Both the position numbers and the translations under genes were made by a program. 64,000 bases of DNA, from the NCBI RefSeq assembly GCF_037975245.1, contig NC_092569.1:17775501-17839500 (forward strand), written 5' to 3'. Below the pieces are notes generated by a model, which saw only the letters and a program-made list of their open reading frames with translations, searched no databases and was not told the DNA's origin. Of this stretch, positions 38,911 through 61,200 are shown one piece after another. The first letter of the stretch is position 1. Each line of letters opens with the position of its first letter. This DNA is from Apostichopus japonicus. Taxonomy: Eukaryota; Echinodermata; Holothuroidea; Aspidochirotida; Stichopodidae.

Positions 38911-39783
38911 ATTTATAACAAAAACACCAAGAACTAGCTATGCCACAGTATCATCAACATCAAGTGATGTCAATCCAGCTACAAATGTAACATCAGGAAC
39001 TAGCTCTCCCTAGAAAGAGTTGTTGTTCAGTGAGTTATCAGGGTCCTCTAAGGATCTGAGAAATAAAAGAAATATAAACCACGCTACAGTTCTCACTATT
39101 TCTACTTACAAACGAGAACTAGATCACAAACAGAAGGATAAAAATAAGAGGGTAAACAATAAACAATGATATCCAAGAAAACACGAAAAGAGAAAGCCAC
39201 CAAATTCACAAAGAGGAAACAATTCCAAAACAATGATGAATCCCTCTAAAGCAGGCAAACTTAAATGTCCCAAGAAAGGTAAAGACTGGAACTGCTAAAT
39301 TACAAAGAAGATTGGGCTAACAGCAATGCTGGAGAGCAGAGGATTTAATATCGAAGTTGTGAATACTGGGCACATGAACTATGTACAAGCATTGAAGGAT
39401 CGCCAGAAATATTTCTGTATTGTTTTAAAACTCAATATCGTTCTTGTAGATGGGACATTATCGACAGTTGGTTCACGTTCTCTACAGTTGCGGGATGTGG
39501 CCACTTAATAAAATTACCAGATGCCACCTTAACATTCTTGTTAGATTACTCTTTCGTTCTTTTTAGTAGCTATTGAGTGTTATTTACAACAGTTCATAAA
39601 TACACAAGTCTGCAGTTAAATAGCGCCTTGCTGCTCTTTTTTATATGTTATTTCAGTTAAGAGGTCCATAATTCCCTCTTTACCCTCTAACTGCAACCTA
39701 AGACCAGTTGAGACGAAATCCCCCCTCCTTTTGAAAATGTATATGTTCATGATGGCGAGAGAAATTTCCGATTGAAAACACCA
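37787..39783 (-). repeat. inverted copy of the gene upstream segment
   Basis: The reverse complement of 37787-39783 matches about 20468-22290, and its part up to about 38900 matches 56632-57835, both lying directly upstream of genes C and E. Example: CTCGGTAAAAATTCCCCCAT here against its complement at 57604-57623. In this unit the segment is flipped between two TA tracts. Confidence 0.85.
38690..39545 (+). mobile_element. transposase C-terminus relic with Ser/Thr repeats (copy 2)
   Basis: On the plus strand there are 66-bp repeats encoding Ser/Thr-rich peptides (SGTSSAT, VSSTSSD, YPATTETSGTSS), interrupted by a TA tract (38879-38908). They are followed by a basic stretch and a broken CEYWAHELCT zinc-finger remnant near 39358-39395. 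The orientation is opposite to copies 1 and 3. Several stops make it non-functional. Confidence 0.55.
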
Positions 39784-40441
39784 GAACTCGGAAAGCAATT
39801 ATGAGAAACACAAATAAACTGAATATGAAATTGACTGTAACTACCATGTTGAACAATGCATTTACTTTGACTTGTTTTGACCTTCATGCAAGGAAATTCG
39901 TGAAGTAATTTGCCACAATAACTATCAGATTAAATCATTTCAGTGAGACATATTTTTCGTAGAATTTCATTTATACATGTTATACTGACACTTTTGGAAT
40001 ATTTTATGATATAGCAGAATGTTCTAATTATTATAAGAAATAGAGTAACGCTGATTGTTTGATTTGTTTTGTAAGGACAACGGAATAATAGAGTCAACGT
40101 AACGTTCAACGTAACATATTCAATATGACGGTCCTTAGTTTGACATGTTGCAAAGCAGGTTGTTAAAGAACGAATGGGATCAGGCAACGAGGCATCTGAC
40201 TAACGATCATAAAGCTAAGGTAAAATACAAATGTTTTTGTCTTCTTTAGTACTGGTGCCTTATTAAAAGAAATCAAGCCAGGCGCGCCGCAAGCCTCGGC
40301 GGTGTGAAGGGCAAACAATACTTGTTTTTCCTTTTTTCTAAGAGTCAGAAAATGGACGTTGAGATAACACATCGGTTGGTATATGACTTTTCAGGAAAAC
40401 TAATCAGCTTTACCCTCTGTGCCGAACTCTAACTGAACACA
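39784..40441. other. intergenic, unique to this unit
   Basis: I find no match in the other two units and no gene. Confidence 0.4.
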
Positions 40442-40745
40442 CCCGATACACACAGAGAAGACAGTTGCTACTGTAAATTTGAAAGTTTTGTACCACAGTT
40501 AATTTGGATCGTGCTATAAATCGGTAGCATGTGCTATTAGGATTATAGTAAGAACTGAGGATATGTGTAATTCCAACAAATCAAGTTGTTGGGATATTTT
40601 GTGATTACACATATCCTCAGTTCCTACTGTAATCCCTATAGCACATGCTATCGATTTATCAAATTTTTCAACACGATCCAGTTTTTACTGTGGTACAAAA
40701 CTTTAAGATTTACAGTAGTTACTGTAATCTCTGTGTGAATCGGCT
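40442..40745. repeat. fold-back (palindromic) element, about 300 bp
   Basis: Two arms of roughly 140 bp are inverted copies: ACTGAGGATATGTGTAAT in the left arm pairs with ATTACACATATCCTCAGT in the right. Outer parts ACACAGAGA / TCTCTGTGTG and GTACCACAG / CTGTGGTAC also pair. The loop is about 25 bp. It is MITE-like, but no target duplication was found. Confidence 0.85.
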
Positions 40746-41017
40746 GGAAAACAACATTTTAGTAATGATGGCACAGGTACAGTACCGTAACGATATCGAT
40801 TGTGCTAATCTAAAAGCAATGCTATCTGCTAGATTGTAAGTTTTAGGTAGTATACTCCTATTAGAGTCTTTACCAATCCAATCTGCCCGAACGTTCTCCT
40901 TCTAAACAGTTCCACAAAGCAGTAGGCGGACATATTTTTTTGATATGTTTCTGGCTTGCATGTTGAAAAACATGAATGGAAGTACATTTGGGTCAAAATT
41001 GGGTCAATTGAGGCAGT

Positions 41018-41039
41018 TATATATATATATATATATATA
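41018..41039. repeat. TA microsatellite at right edge of the inverted block
   Basis: A 22-bp TA run, followed directly by TGCTCCCACTTTTTCCAGACC, which continues the gene-upstream sequence shared with units 1 and 3. Confidence 0.9.
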
Positions 41040-41490
41040 CATATTGCTCCCACTTTTTCCAGACCTATTGTTGGCTTTTTAAACCAATTCGTTTGGTAAA
41101 TTGGTTGGTTATGCCACAGATATACTGACAACTCTGCAATACATTTATACTTATTTATATGTCATTATATGTCATATTGTTTAGCTTAACGATGCCAAGA
41201 AATAAAAACTAAACATGACGTATGGTATTGCATCATTTCAATACCTTTTAAGGTAATAACTTGTACCGTACTCTAGTGGTGCCATGAAATCTGAACATAA
41301 ACCACGTGAGCCACACCGACTGCCTTTGACAGGAATACTTATATAATAATAATATGTCTAGACGAATGAGTGTAAGAATGGTTGCCTACCACCACTGTAT
41401 TATCCTGGGTCATTTCGTATCAGGCATAATTGCAGCAGAATGGATTTGACATTTATTCCAACTTTATACTGCAAGAGGTAACTTTGTACA

Positions 41491-51311
<9,821 letters not shown>

Positions 51312-51784
51312 TGAAATGTCGAAGAAAGCAAATCCCACAAAATACATCGTGGAAGCTTTTCGACCAAATACCGTTATCAATTATAGGCCTACTGTGAATA
51401 ACTGATTCAAACTTAATTCCCTAAAGGAAATAATTAAGTACTTAAGTCTACCCTACTATATGGATTCATAATCTCCAAATATTCCATATGTTCGCTGGCC
51501 AGATTAATCCAGATAACAATAAACTATCTGGACAACAAAGAAGAGTTAGCGATGTTCCGAGTTACAGACACGCTTGAAGAGTGATAGAACCAGGATGGAA
51601 TTTTCGAAATACTCTGACTATATTGTAGATTTCAGATAAATCAGTATTCCCATTGGAAGAAAAAATGCGTGGTTACCACTTGTGAACCACTGTGGATAAC
51701 GTTTTTACAACGCTGAAATATGTTGGATAGAGACTTGACAATACTGAATAATGAACACTTTGACATAATATGAAATATCTCCTA

Positions 51785-51816
51785 AATAAATTAGCATGAA
51801 CAAGTAAAGAAATAAA
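51785..51816 (+). terminator. polyadenylation signals of gene D
   Basis: AATAAA at 51785-51790 and 51811-51816. The second is in AAAGAAATAAAGTATGCG, as after gene C. Confidence 0.6.
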
Positions 51817-53653
51817 GTATGCGTTGTTCTCTTTTCAACTATTATTACTTCCACATATCATTTTTTATGTCAAATGACTAGCACAAACAATAATTTATTG
51901 ATCGTACAAATGTGCTAAACGTTTACCCAACAAACCATTACCAACTAAATGCTTGAGGTTTGTGCCTGTGTAGGGAATCAAATTCATCCATGTATTTTAA
52001 AGAGCCTCAAGCATTGAAAAAAAAAACGACCAAACCATATCATTACCAATTATGTGGAGAGCATGATGTCGTTGATATTGACGGTTATTTTCCCGAATAG
52101 GGTAAGTCCTTTTTCTATTGGTAAGCAAACATCTCAAAGCCTCATTAAAATTTTACGAGATTTGATTCTAACACAACAAATATTAGACTTGGCAAAATGT
52201 CATTGCATGAGTAAACTTTTTTTCGGGAGATATGTCTTGAAGTATACTGTGCAAAAAAAATTAATGCTGGTCTTATAATGCAGTCAGTTTATTTCCGACT
52301 GGGATTTTAGTCGGTTAAACACATACTCATAATCAAGTTTGCAAATCTTTCGAAAACGTAGATACAATTGCTTTGTCGCCCCTCGAAAGAATGTGTGCAA
52401 AGTTTGATCATTACTAATCTTTGCGTTTAAACATGCTTTATGGGAAATTGCTGAGTTGTTGATATTAAAATGTCGGAAACTGTCAAATAGTTGTATTAAG
52501 AGGAAAGAGTTGTCATTTTGAGATACAATAGTGAAAGTTTCCAATATAATGTCGACAGTTGCACAATATAGACAACTTACAATGTTGGCTACATTACCAT
52601 GGTCAAAACAAGACTATAACCATGGATTACTATTATTTCTCTTGAGAACATCAGGAAGTTTTTATCATGAAATCAGGCATTTATAAATGGAACTTCATCG
52701 TTGACCTCGAAAAGACGGATAGGAAAGTCAAACAGGGGATATGAATAGACATTTGATGCAGGCATCTAGTTTAGAACGCTATTCGGTTTTTATCTATTTA
52801 TTTTTTCTAAGACACCTTCATAATTACCAGGTCCTTCCCTCGGTACAATTTCTTTCTTCTTCACATCAGACATGACATGTATCACGTCTTACATTGCCTA
52901 ATGCGCAAATTTAAGCTGATAATTGAAAACCTTTGTAAGTCAATTAAATCTTGCTGCTAACGTAGTAGCTACAAACAGCGAGATCGAATAAAATTTGTGT
53001 AAAAATGCGTCCTTTTCTATGATTTTCTCAACCTCATTGAGCCCACGATGCCATAATGACATACTTAACTAGCTTATCTATTCAAATCTAACTTCATATG
53101 GTGAAATTAACTCGAAAAATTTACAACATTGAAAGTTTGTTATTCTCGAAATTAGTTTTCTGTGAGGATCGCTAGTAAGCCCGCCCATACGATGAATATT
53201 TAAATTATATTAACGACATTAAATAATGAGGTAAATCCTTTTGACTTTACTAGCGTCGTAAGCAACCTAGTACACCATTATGTTCTACAACACCATGCTT
53301 TATTTGTTCACATTGTGATAACGACGCAACCTTTTCGGATCATGCTGTGAATGAATATTTTAAGCAACGGCTCATAAATAAACATATTAGCCATTCGTTG
53401 ATTGGTTGAATTCAAACTAGTGGGTTTTGAAAAATTGTATGCGATTAATTTTAAATGAGTAATTTGTCAGGGAAATATTTGGCAAATATCTTAGTTTGCT
53501 GTTTTTTTCATGAATACATATATAAACAACTCGATGGACTGTCAAAAGTGTTGGAAAACGAAGAAAAATGCAAAAGCTGCTTTACTATGTATTAAACAGT
53601 ATTTTCTACGAGTTGATATGGACATGAAATGCATGTGATGATCGTTTAGTTCA
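51817..53653. other. intergenic downstream of gene D
   Basis: Paralogous to the region after gene C but without the hAT element; the empty site TGCAGGCA is at 52757-52764. No gene is recognised. Confidence 0.55.
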
Positions 53654-53800
53654 TTAAGAAAATGGTCGAATTTTCATCACAACGAATCTTAGGTTACAGT
53701 ATGGAGTATTAGTGAAATTATAATTGATGTTCTCTCCGTTGCTTCCACTGTGGTCTCCATTTGAGTTATTATTCGTGCACACAGCTTGACATATACTGCT
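53654..53800 (-). pseudogene. antisense FReD terminal-exon relic (unit 2)
   Basis: Paralogue of 36001-36150. The minus strand again has GATGAAAATTCGACC followed by TTTTCTTAA. The frame is shifted relative to the other copy, so the domain end is not read in one frame. A non-functional remnant. Confidence 0.65.
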
Positions 53801-55333
53801 GTACTGGAAATTGTTACATCAAGTAGCTGTTTTGGCACTCCCTGGTTTTCTAGTCCCATAGCAATGTGTACACTGTGTGTCAAAGAGCCACCGGTCGCCT
53901 CGGTGCTTAAAGGCATTGAACACTCACCCCAAACCGCTTGCGGCCATCTGAAAAAGTTAACCTTCCGTTGCTTGCAAGTTACGTTTTGTTCGTGTCGCTA
54001 CAAAATGCAGACAGTAATGAAACGTGACACCTTAATTGTTATCTAAAGCTGGACCTGATATTTCCATCGCTGTATCGTTTGTATACCGTGCTGTGGGTAT
54101 GGACCGCAGGTGTATGTACTAACTGTACATTAGTGTATAATTACCGACAGTAGCAAGCTGTGTGTGTATTTTCTCGGATCGATGGTGGTGTTTAACACTT
54201 CTGTCACACATCATTCGAAACTAAGTCAAATTACCGGCATTAGACGTTTCTTTTTGCGAGAGTCTTCACGCCCTTTAACAACGAAGTTTTAGGTTACATC
54301 CGTAAGAATTCCTTTTGTGGGTGCCGAAAGATTTACCCCTGCTCTTATAGGGACAGTTACTTGGAAATAAGTGTAACGGGAACACTAAGGGGTAAGCGGA
54401 CTTGAGAAGCCTCAACAGGGTATAAAGAATTGCTGCTCGACATGAAAAATATATGTACAATGTCTTAGCGGTTCTTGGAGCACTAATTTATGGATTTTTC
54501 ACGATATTTGCTGGAAAAGATTTAAACTGAATTTATATGTTACGGTTTAATAAGGTCCTTGATTTCACACTTTATAAAAATGCGATTATTCGACAAGCAG
54601 GGAAGTACACAAAAATTATCGAAAGTGCTAGAACATATACCCCATGTTTTATTCGAAAAAAACAAACAATTATATCATTAATTTAATGTATTGCAATGAA
54701 TATACAGATGTCGTAATCATTGTTTACAAACAGAATTCATTATTTCTCTTTTCTTTTTCCTTTGATATCTTTTTGTTTTTAATTTTGCTGAATAATCTAG
54801 AAAAAAATCTGCAAAAAGTTACTATGAGAGACAACAAAAAAATCAGTACGGCAATCGTGTAAACTGTTTCACTTCAAAGAAGTTGCTAACGAGGTCGTTC
54901 AAAACTTCTTTAAAGTTCAAGAAATGGCGCCCTGTCACTTTTGGTATATGTCCACTTAAAAATCATATGCAAAATAATGTTTGTGAGGGTGTTTGGTTTG
55001 GATGGTGAGACAACCCTACTACTTTTAAGGAAACGTGATTGTTTAAGTAATTGAAGCATGCGCTTGCTATATGGGATTTGGCAGTATGGACATGCAGCCC
55101 AACGAAAGCTGTCCCTGCGTTTGCAACGGATAAGGAATAAGGAGAACTCAGTCTCAACTCAAGTTTCAAAACACCAGGTAGTGGCTCTAGTCTATTGAAG
55201 TGTCGTTTCTACTAAAGTTGAGTATCACCCGTTGTACCTTCACTACTATAAACAAATAGATATACGCCAAATATAATGACAAACACGGAAAATTGATTCA
55301 TTATGTAGTTGATGCTTTCACAATCTTTTTGAA
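53801..55333. other. intergenic, paralogous with 36151-37718
   Basis: No gene is recognised; it matches the corresponding stretch of unit 1 with scattered indels and ends at a TA tract. Confidence 0.5.
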
Positions 55334-55366
<33 letters not shown>

Positions 55367-55396
55367 TATATGTTTATATATGTATATATATGTATG

Positions 55397-55470
<74 letters not shown>

Positions 55471-55477
55471 TATATAA
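55334..55477. repeat. TA microsatellite, 144 bp, interrupted
   Basis: TA/TG-interrupted tract at the 3' end of the Penelope-like element and at the position equivalent to 37719-37786. Confidence 0.9.
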
Positions 55478-55496
55478 GTAAATGCCTTGGTAAGTA

Positions 55497-55548
55497 CAGC
55501 TGTTACTCGGAGTTTCACGCCCTTAGGGTGGCGATCGTCAGACAACTG
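55497..55548 (-). ncRNA. hammerhead ribozyme (PLE type I, minimal)
   Basis: On the minus strand: CAGTTGT (stem I), CTGACGA (core), CGCC...GGCG (stem II), GAAA (core), a 3-bp stem III around CCG, then GTA and ACAGCTG (stem I partner, one G-U pair). Cleavage would be expected after the A of GTA. The base pair next to the core in stem II is U-U, a deviation from the textbook motif. Hammerheads with very short stem III are known from Penelope-like elements, and this one lies just downstream of the GIY-YIG frame. Confidence 0.82.
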
Positions 55549-55593
55549 AACAAATACACTCTGCGCGGATATATTCTATGGGGAACACGAACC

Positions 55594-56298
55594 CTATTTC
55601 TTACGTGCACGGTTCATTGGTTTGAGCCTATTGTGGCGACACTTGGAGATGAATTCAGATCTCTTATTGAGTAAATGCGGGTTTTTGGACAGGAGGATAC
55701 AAAGCTTTTCATCAATACAGAGGTTACATTGCCCGGATCTACGCATGCTGGTATTGGAATGCTTAAGTACGCTCCACTCAATAACGAAGGGGGCACCCTT
55801 ACGCTTCAGGTCCCATATATGTTTGGAAAGCTCTGTTTCTTTCTCGTAACGCTCATGTCGGAATGACTTACTGTGGTTACTGTACCTTTGCTTAAAGGGG
55901 CCACTCGATAGCCCTATGTATGATTTGGTGTCATCACCAGTAGTAACATCGGCCCTATATATTACACTGCTCACCAAGCAATTCCCGTTGAGGGGGCAAT
56001 TAAGTTTTTCTCTACAATTGCATATGCGTTGAGCCAGCTGCGGTCTAAGCTCATTTTGTGATAAAAGCCGGTTATTATGGCTGTTGATGATTGATCGCAT
56101 ATTGCCCATACAACTGTAACTCAATTTCACGTTGTTTTTGTTGAAAATTTTGTGGAGCTTGTTTCCTTTCGGGAAGTGCTTGGCGAGTAGTCTGAAAAAC
56201 AATTTCCCCACATTAGATTTGACATTACGGCTATAAGGTGGGTTAAACCATATTATGTTCCTGGTACGGGGTTTCTTTCTGGGTTGCTTCTTGCTGCT
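55594..56298 (-). pseudogene. Penelope-like GIY-YIG endonuclease fragment
   Basis: The minus-strand open frame ends with a stop at 55594-55596 and runs without interruption up to about 56298. It encodes about 235 residues: a basic stretch, NIIWFNPPYS, a cysteine cluster CNCREKLNCPLNGNC, VIYRA...SYIG (GIY-YIG signature), FKQRYSNH with the conserved Arg and His, ELSKHIW with the conserved Glu, and [11 protein letters not shown]. This order is typical of the C-terminal part of Penelope-like retroelements. The frame can be read on to 56373, but those first residues come from the inverted 71-bp copy, so they are not original protein. Without a reverse transcriptase the copy is not autonomous. Confidence 0.85.
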
Positions 56299-56541
56299 CC
56301 CTTCGTTATTGAGTGGAGCGTACTTAAGCATTCCAATACCAGCATGCGTAGATCCGGGCAATGTAACCTTCAAATAGCGCCTTCATTTCTCGTTGCTTCC
56401 AGAAGAAATGAACACAGTCACGTAGCTCCGAAAGGATTGCATAATGTTGTAATATTAGATACGGTTATCAATCACGACGAGTGACCTACTTATCACCCAG
56501 ACCAGCGCATACTGAATACACGTACAATGAATACAATCGTT

Positions 56542-56545
<4 letters not shown>

Positions 56546-56631
<86 letters not shown>
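56546..56631. repeat. TA microsatellite, 86 bp
   Basis: A pure TA run separating the Penelope-like fragment from the Ser/Thr-repeat relic. Confidence 0.95.
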
Positions 56632-56634
<3 letters not shown>

Positions 56635-56639
56635 TTGCT

Positions 56640-56885
56640 GATGGTGAGAATGTGGTAGAACTAGTTTCATAATGTTTCAGTTATAGCTGGATAGATATCA
56701 CTAGATGTTGATGATACTGTAGCAGAGCTAGTTCTTGATGTTTCTGTTGTAGCTGGATAGATATCACTTGCTGTTGATGATACAGTAGCATAGCTAGTTC
56801 CAGATGTTATGTTGTAGCTGGATATATAACAATTGCTGGTGCTGATACTGTAGCAGAACTAGTTCCGGATGTTTATGTCTCATTC
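56640..56885 (-). repeat. 66-bp Ser/Thr-coding repeats (copy 3)
   Basis: Three adjacent copies of a 66-bp unit starting TAGCTGGATA (at about 56685, 56751 and 56815). Read on the minus strand a unit gives a Thr/Ser-rich 22-mer (SSATVSSTSSDIYPAT). The zinc-finger part seen in copies 1 and 2 is missing here. Confidence 0.65.
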
Positions 56886-58272
56886 CATCTGTACCATACA
56901 TCAACGTTCTTAAATATTCTCCATGATAAAAGTTCTATATGGAATTGTTCCACAAATTAACAAAAATCATGCCCAATGAACTCAATACTACGTCAGACCA
57001 TAATAAGTCTTCCATTCATTTGCATACCTGTAGACGGTGTTAACTTAAGTAAGGTACAATACCGTATTTGCGGATTAAGTCCATTAACATGACATGTTGA
57101 TAGGAAGGTATGTTATCAAAATGTAAGACATTTTTCTCAAAACAGATTGAAATGAAGAATACAGATCCATCGTAGCTATCGCTGCGTTATGCACTAAGTT
57201 TATCTGTCTGTCTTTATTTTTGTAGGCACGTAATAAACACGTACCTAGAAAATCCCAAGAACGAGGATATAGCGATTTTATACTGCGCGTGTAACACTAC
57301 TGTCGCAGGGACAATACTTAAGGAAACTATTGAATTTCCAAATCCAAATGTTCCAAAACATAATTTTCTTATCGACTTGATTCCCTTGGCACACAAAAGA
57401 ATAAGGGAATACATAAAGAAATAAGTAGTTAGTAAGAAAAAAAATGAAAGATTTAATGCTTCAAATATATATTTGTTATAGTAATGGCAACTACAAGATT
57501 TTAAGGTCCTTTTTCGAAAAGAAAATAAATAAATTAGCAACAATGTATAATACCATTTGTGCCTGTTTCAAGTAGAAGGGAAATATACAGTTATGTTCTA
57601 TGGGGGAATTTTTACCGAGAGGATCACTATTGATTATAGTATGAATACGTCACAAATATAATGATCAAATATGGATTTCAAATTAAGAAATGAGATCTAA
57701 TGAATTCTACTCTGACATTTGTTCATGTCAGATGGATTTTAAAATTCCTATAGCTAGTTTTCTATACCGCTTCCACTGTATTAACGGGGTAACAAGGAGC
57801 AATGTGTGTGGGAAGGGTGACTTGCTCTCACTTTTTCCAGACCTATTGTTGGCCTTTTTAAACCAATTCGTTCGGTAATATGGTTGGTTATGCCACAGAA
57901 ATACTGACAACTCTGCAATACTTTTATACTTATTTATTTGTCATTGTATGTCATATTGTTTATCTTAACGATGCCAAGAAATGAAAACTAAACATGACGT
58001 ATGGTATTGCATCATTTCAATACCTTTTAAGGTAATAACATGTACCGTACTGTAGTGGTGCCATGAAATATGAACATAAACCACGTGAGCAACGACTACC
58101 CTTGACAGGAATACTAATATAATAATAATAATAATATGTCTAGACGAATGAGTATAAGAATGGTTGCCTACCACCACTGTATTATCCCGGTTCATTTCGT
58201 ATCAGGCGTAATTGTCGCAGTATGGATTTGACATTCATTCCAACTTTATACCGCAAGAGGTAACTTTGCACA
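56886..58272 (+). promoter_or_regulatory. upstream region of gene E
   Basis: Closely matches the region upstream of gene C (about 21330-22712), with an expanded ATA microsatellite near 58120. It may hold the promoter; no specific site could be identified. Confidence 0.35.
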
Positions 58273-61200
58273 ATGTTGTACTTGTTTAGAAGACATCGTG
58301 CAGGTTTAACCTCTTTGTTTCTCATCATTTTTATTTCCAGCAGCGTGTCTTCTCAAGGAGGGGTAAGTTTTTCCTTTTTTTTAATATTTCAGTCGTAACA
58401 TCTGTCAAATTACCGTTTCGATGTTTAAGCAGTACACAATTGATTGTTTTTGATCTGCAGTGCTAAACCCTCTTTTGGTGATTTGCTTGCACTTTATCGA
58501 AGAGTTAATAAATATTACTTCAAAAATTGTAACTAACAGTGCCAATGAAGTCGAATTCGGTAGTCACACCTACTTGTTGTTAATTTATCGTTTCTTTATT
58601 TGATTTGTCTCTATTAGTTAATTGAGCAAATAGTAACGTAGATTATATTTACAAATATAAGTACTATACCAATGACTCTGTATAAAATCATCTTACGGAA
58701 TTCTTCAATTGAAGTACACGTAATGACTGGATATGAAGTTAATCTGCGAAATATCGAGACACTATGAATTGTAAATTACGTTGCGGTTGAAAGTGAGAAG
58801 ATACGGACTGTATTTTGCTAGCTGCGATGTGTACTGTGTATGCCTAAATTATTGCGAGTTATATATACGTAATATTTTGACCGACATGAAGGAATTAAAA
58901 AGAATATTCCAATAGTAAAAAAAAATATACACCTTATGGATGTCAAGTTATCGCCTTGTTATTTGATTTTACTCTATTCGTTAAGCAAATAGTAGTATAG
59001 AACACATTTACCAACTGGTATTTTTTATATTATTTCCTAAATTCCTAAAATAATGATTTCTTAAAAAAAAAAAAAAAATCAGACGGATTCCTTTAATCGA
59101 AGTACAAATAATTACTGCATATAAAGTTAATCTGCAAAATTTATACACATTTTGAACTGTAAAATACATTGTCATTGAAAATAAGAAAATACAGAGTATC
59201 TTTAGTTAGCTGCGTTTTGTACTTAGTATGTTTGAATTTGTGCGCGTTTTTGTTGAAGAATAAACCTCATATCTTGGCAGGCACGTATACTAATATACCA
59301 CATCATAAACAGTAAGTCGTTATTCTTAAATTACTCTATAACAGCTAAACTTTATATTCATACTTTCTGAAGTCTTACTTTGTTTAATTTTATATACTGG
59401 ATGGCAATGGGAGAGCTAACTTCTAAATATTATTCCACAACAATTTACACATTAAATTGATTATATAAAATCATATATTATCATATAAAATTGAAATAAA
59501 AACAAATCGCATATATCGTTTACGACATAAGATTCATTCTTAGAATTCTTCTTAAAATCTTTATAACAGCTAAACTTTATATTCATACTTTCTGAAGTCT
59601 TACTTTATTTAATTTTATATACTGGATGGCAATGGGAGAGTTAACTTCTAAATATTATTCCACAACAATTTATACATTAAATTGATTATATAAAATCATA
59701 TATTATCATATAAAATTGAAATAAAAACAAATCGCATATATCGTTTACGACATAAGATTCATTCTTAGAATTCTTCTTAAAATCAAAATCGAACAAATGA
59801 CAAAAAAATCTTAATCAGTTTTGTGTGATTGCTTAATTAATAAATTTCTTTGATCTTAAAAATCCCGATCCGACTCACACCTTAATTCACTTTGGAAAGT
59901 TAAGACTTTTCATAGACCACTGCTAATTATAGGAAACATTTTGTAATATTAATTCTGAATTGTTTCTTTTTATATGTTAATTTCAATATATTCAAATGCC
60001 GCTATCATATATAAAATATTCAGCAAAAGAGAAATCATGGCTTCGAAAATTTGGTTTGCTAAAATTTACTAACCAGTTAGGAAAGAAGAACGAAAAGCAA
60101 CTGCACATTTTCTGTCCGTCATTTATTGACATCGAAGATTCAGTCGGTGTAGTTTTAAATAGGTATTTGAGAATATTCAGCTTTGATGAACATCTGCCTT
60201 CTTGAAAACTTTAGCATTATCTTATAAACACAAAGTGGATATGGAAGGGTCATTTTGTGGAGTGTCACTTGTTTGTTTAAGTAAACAAATCATTCTAGAA
60301 CAATAGTCTATTCTGTCTCTGGGAACGCAGTGTAATAGTTGATTGTGTCCCTCAAATTATACTTTATTGGAAAATCATGATAACGTACCGTAGTAGTTAA
60401 AGACTTATTATTATGGTGACAAACTATTTCGAAAAAAAGTCATTAAGCAGGATGCTAACTATTGAACTTAGAATATTTGTTGGACAATCATGAAAATGTA
60501 CCGAAGTAGTTAAAGACTTTCTGTTATTGTGTCAACCATTTTATTGAAAAGTCATTACGCAGGATTTCAACTCTTTTCTCCTCAATTCAAGTCTAGGTTA
60601 GAATAGATCAAATAAGTCAACCTCCATTCATAAACAGTTCTTTTAGTTGCATGACAATTGATAAATGCATATCATTTCCATTTGTTTAAGATGTCCATAA
60701 ATCGTTCTTTGGTCTGACAAACAGTATAGCGTATTGTGTACATTTTGTTCATTGTAATATCAAAATGCGTTTCTTTGGTCTAACAAAAATGTTTAATTTG
60801 CCTTTCCATAGAATGTAATGCTTCATATGCGCTAAATATGCATAGTCGATACAAATTAAATAATTCCGTACACTAAATACCCTGTCGACTTAATTAACGA
60901 CTTAACTAGTATAAATTATTAAGTTTGTGTACTAAATTAATATAAATGAACGATTAACATGAAGTAAGTCAAACTATATACTGATTTTACTCATCAAGAC
61001 GTTACTGTTGTAAGAATTGTCAACTGATTTAATCGCTGATATCGTTGTCGGTACTTTTAGGAAAATTTGCTATATATATAAATATACCAAATTTATCATT
61101 TGCGCCACATATACCAAATATATTTATCATCGTTGTAAGAATAATATCAGTGTTGTAAGAAGTGACTGTTTATCATTTATCAATTGCTGTTGAAAGATGT

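Larger units (their letters stand above)
55478..56545 (-). mobile_element. 5'-truncated Penelope-like retroelement
   Basis: The element lies on the minus strand between two TA tracts. It retains only the C-terminal part of the polyprotein, a Zn-binding linker and GIY-YIG endonuclease, plus a 3' region with a hammerhead ribozyme. No reverse transcriptase domain is present. The upstream end contains a 71-bp perfect inverted copy of its own internal sequence (56299-56369 against 55721-55791). 56370-56545 could be more element sequence, rearranged, or older host DNA; I cannot tell. Confidence 0.8.

Noticed and set aside
56296-56373. N-terminal 25 residues of the Penelope-like minus-strand frame
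   Set aside because: They are read from the inverted 71-bp copy and are antisense of the element's own coding sequence.
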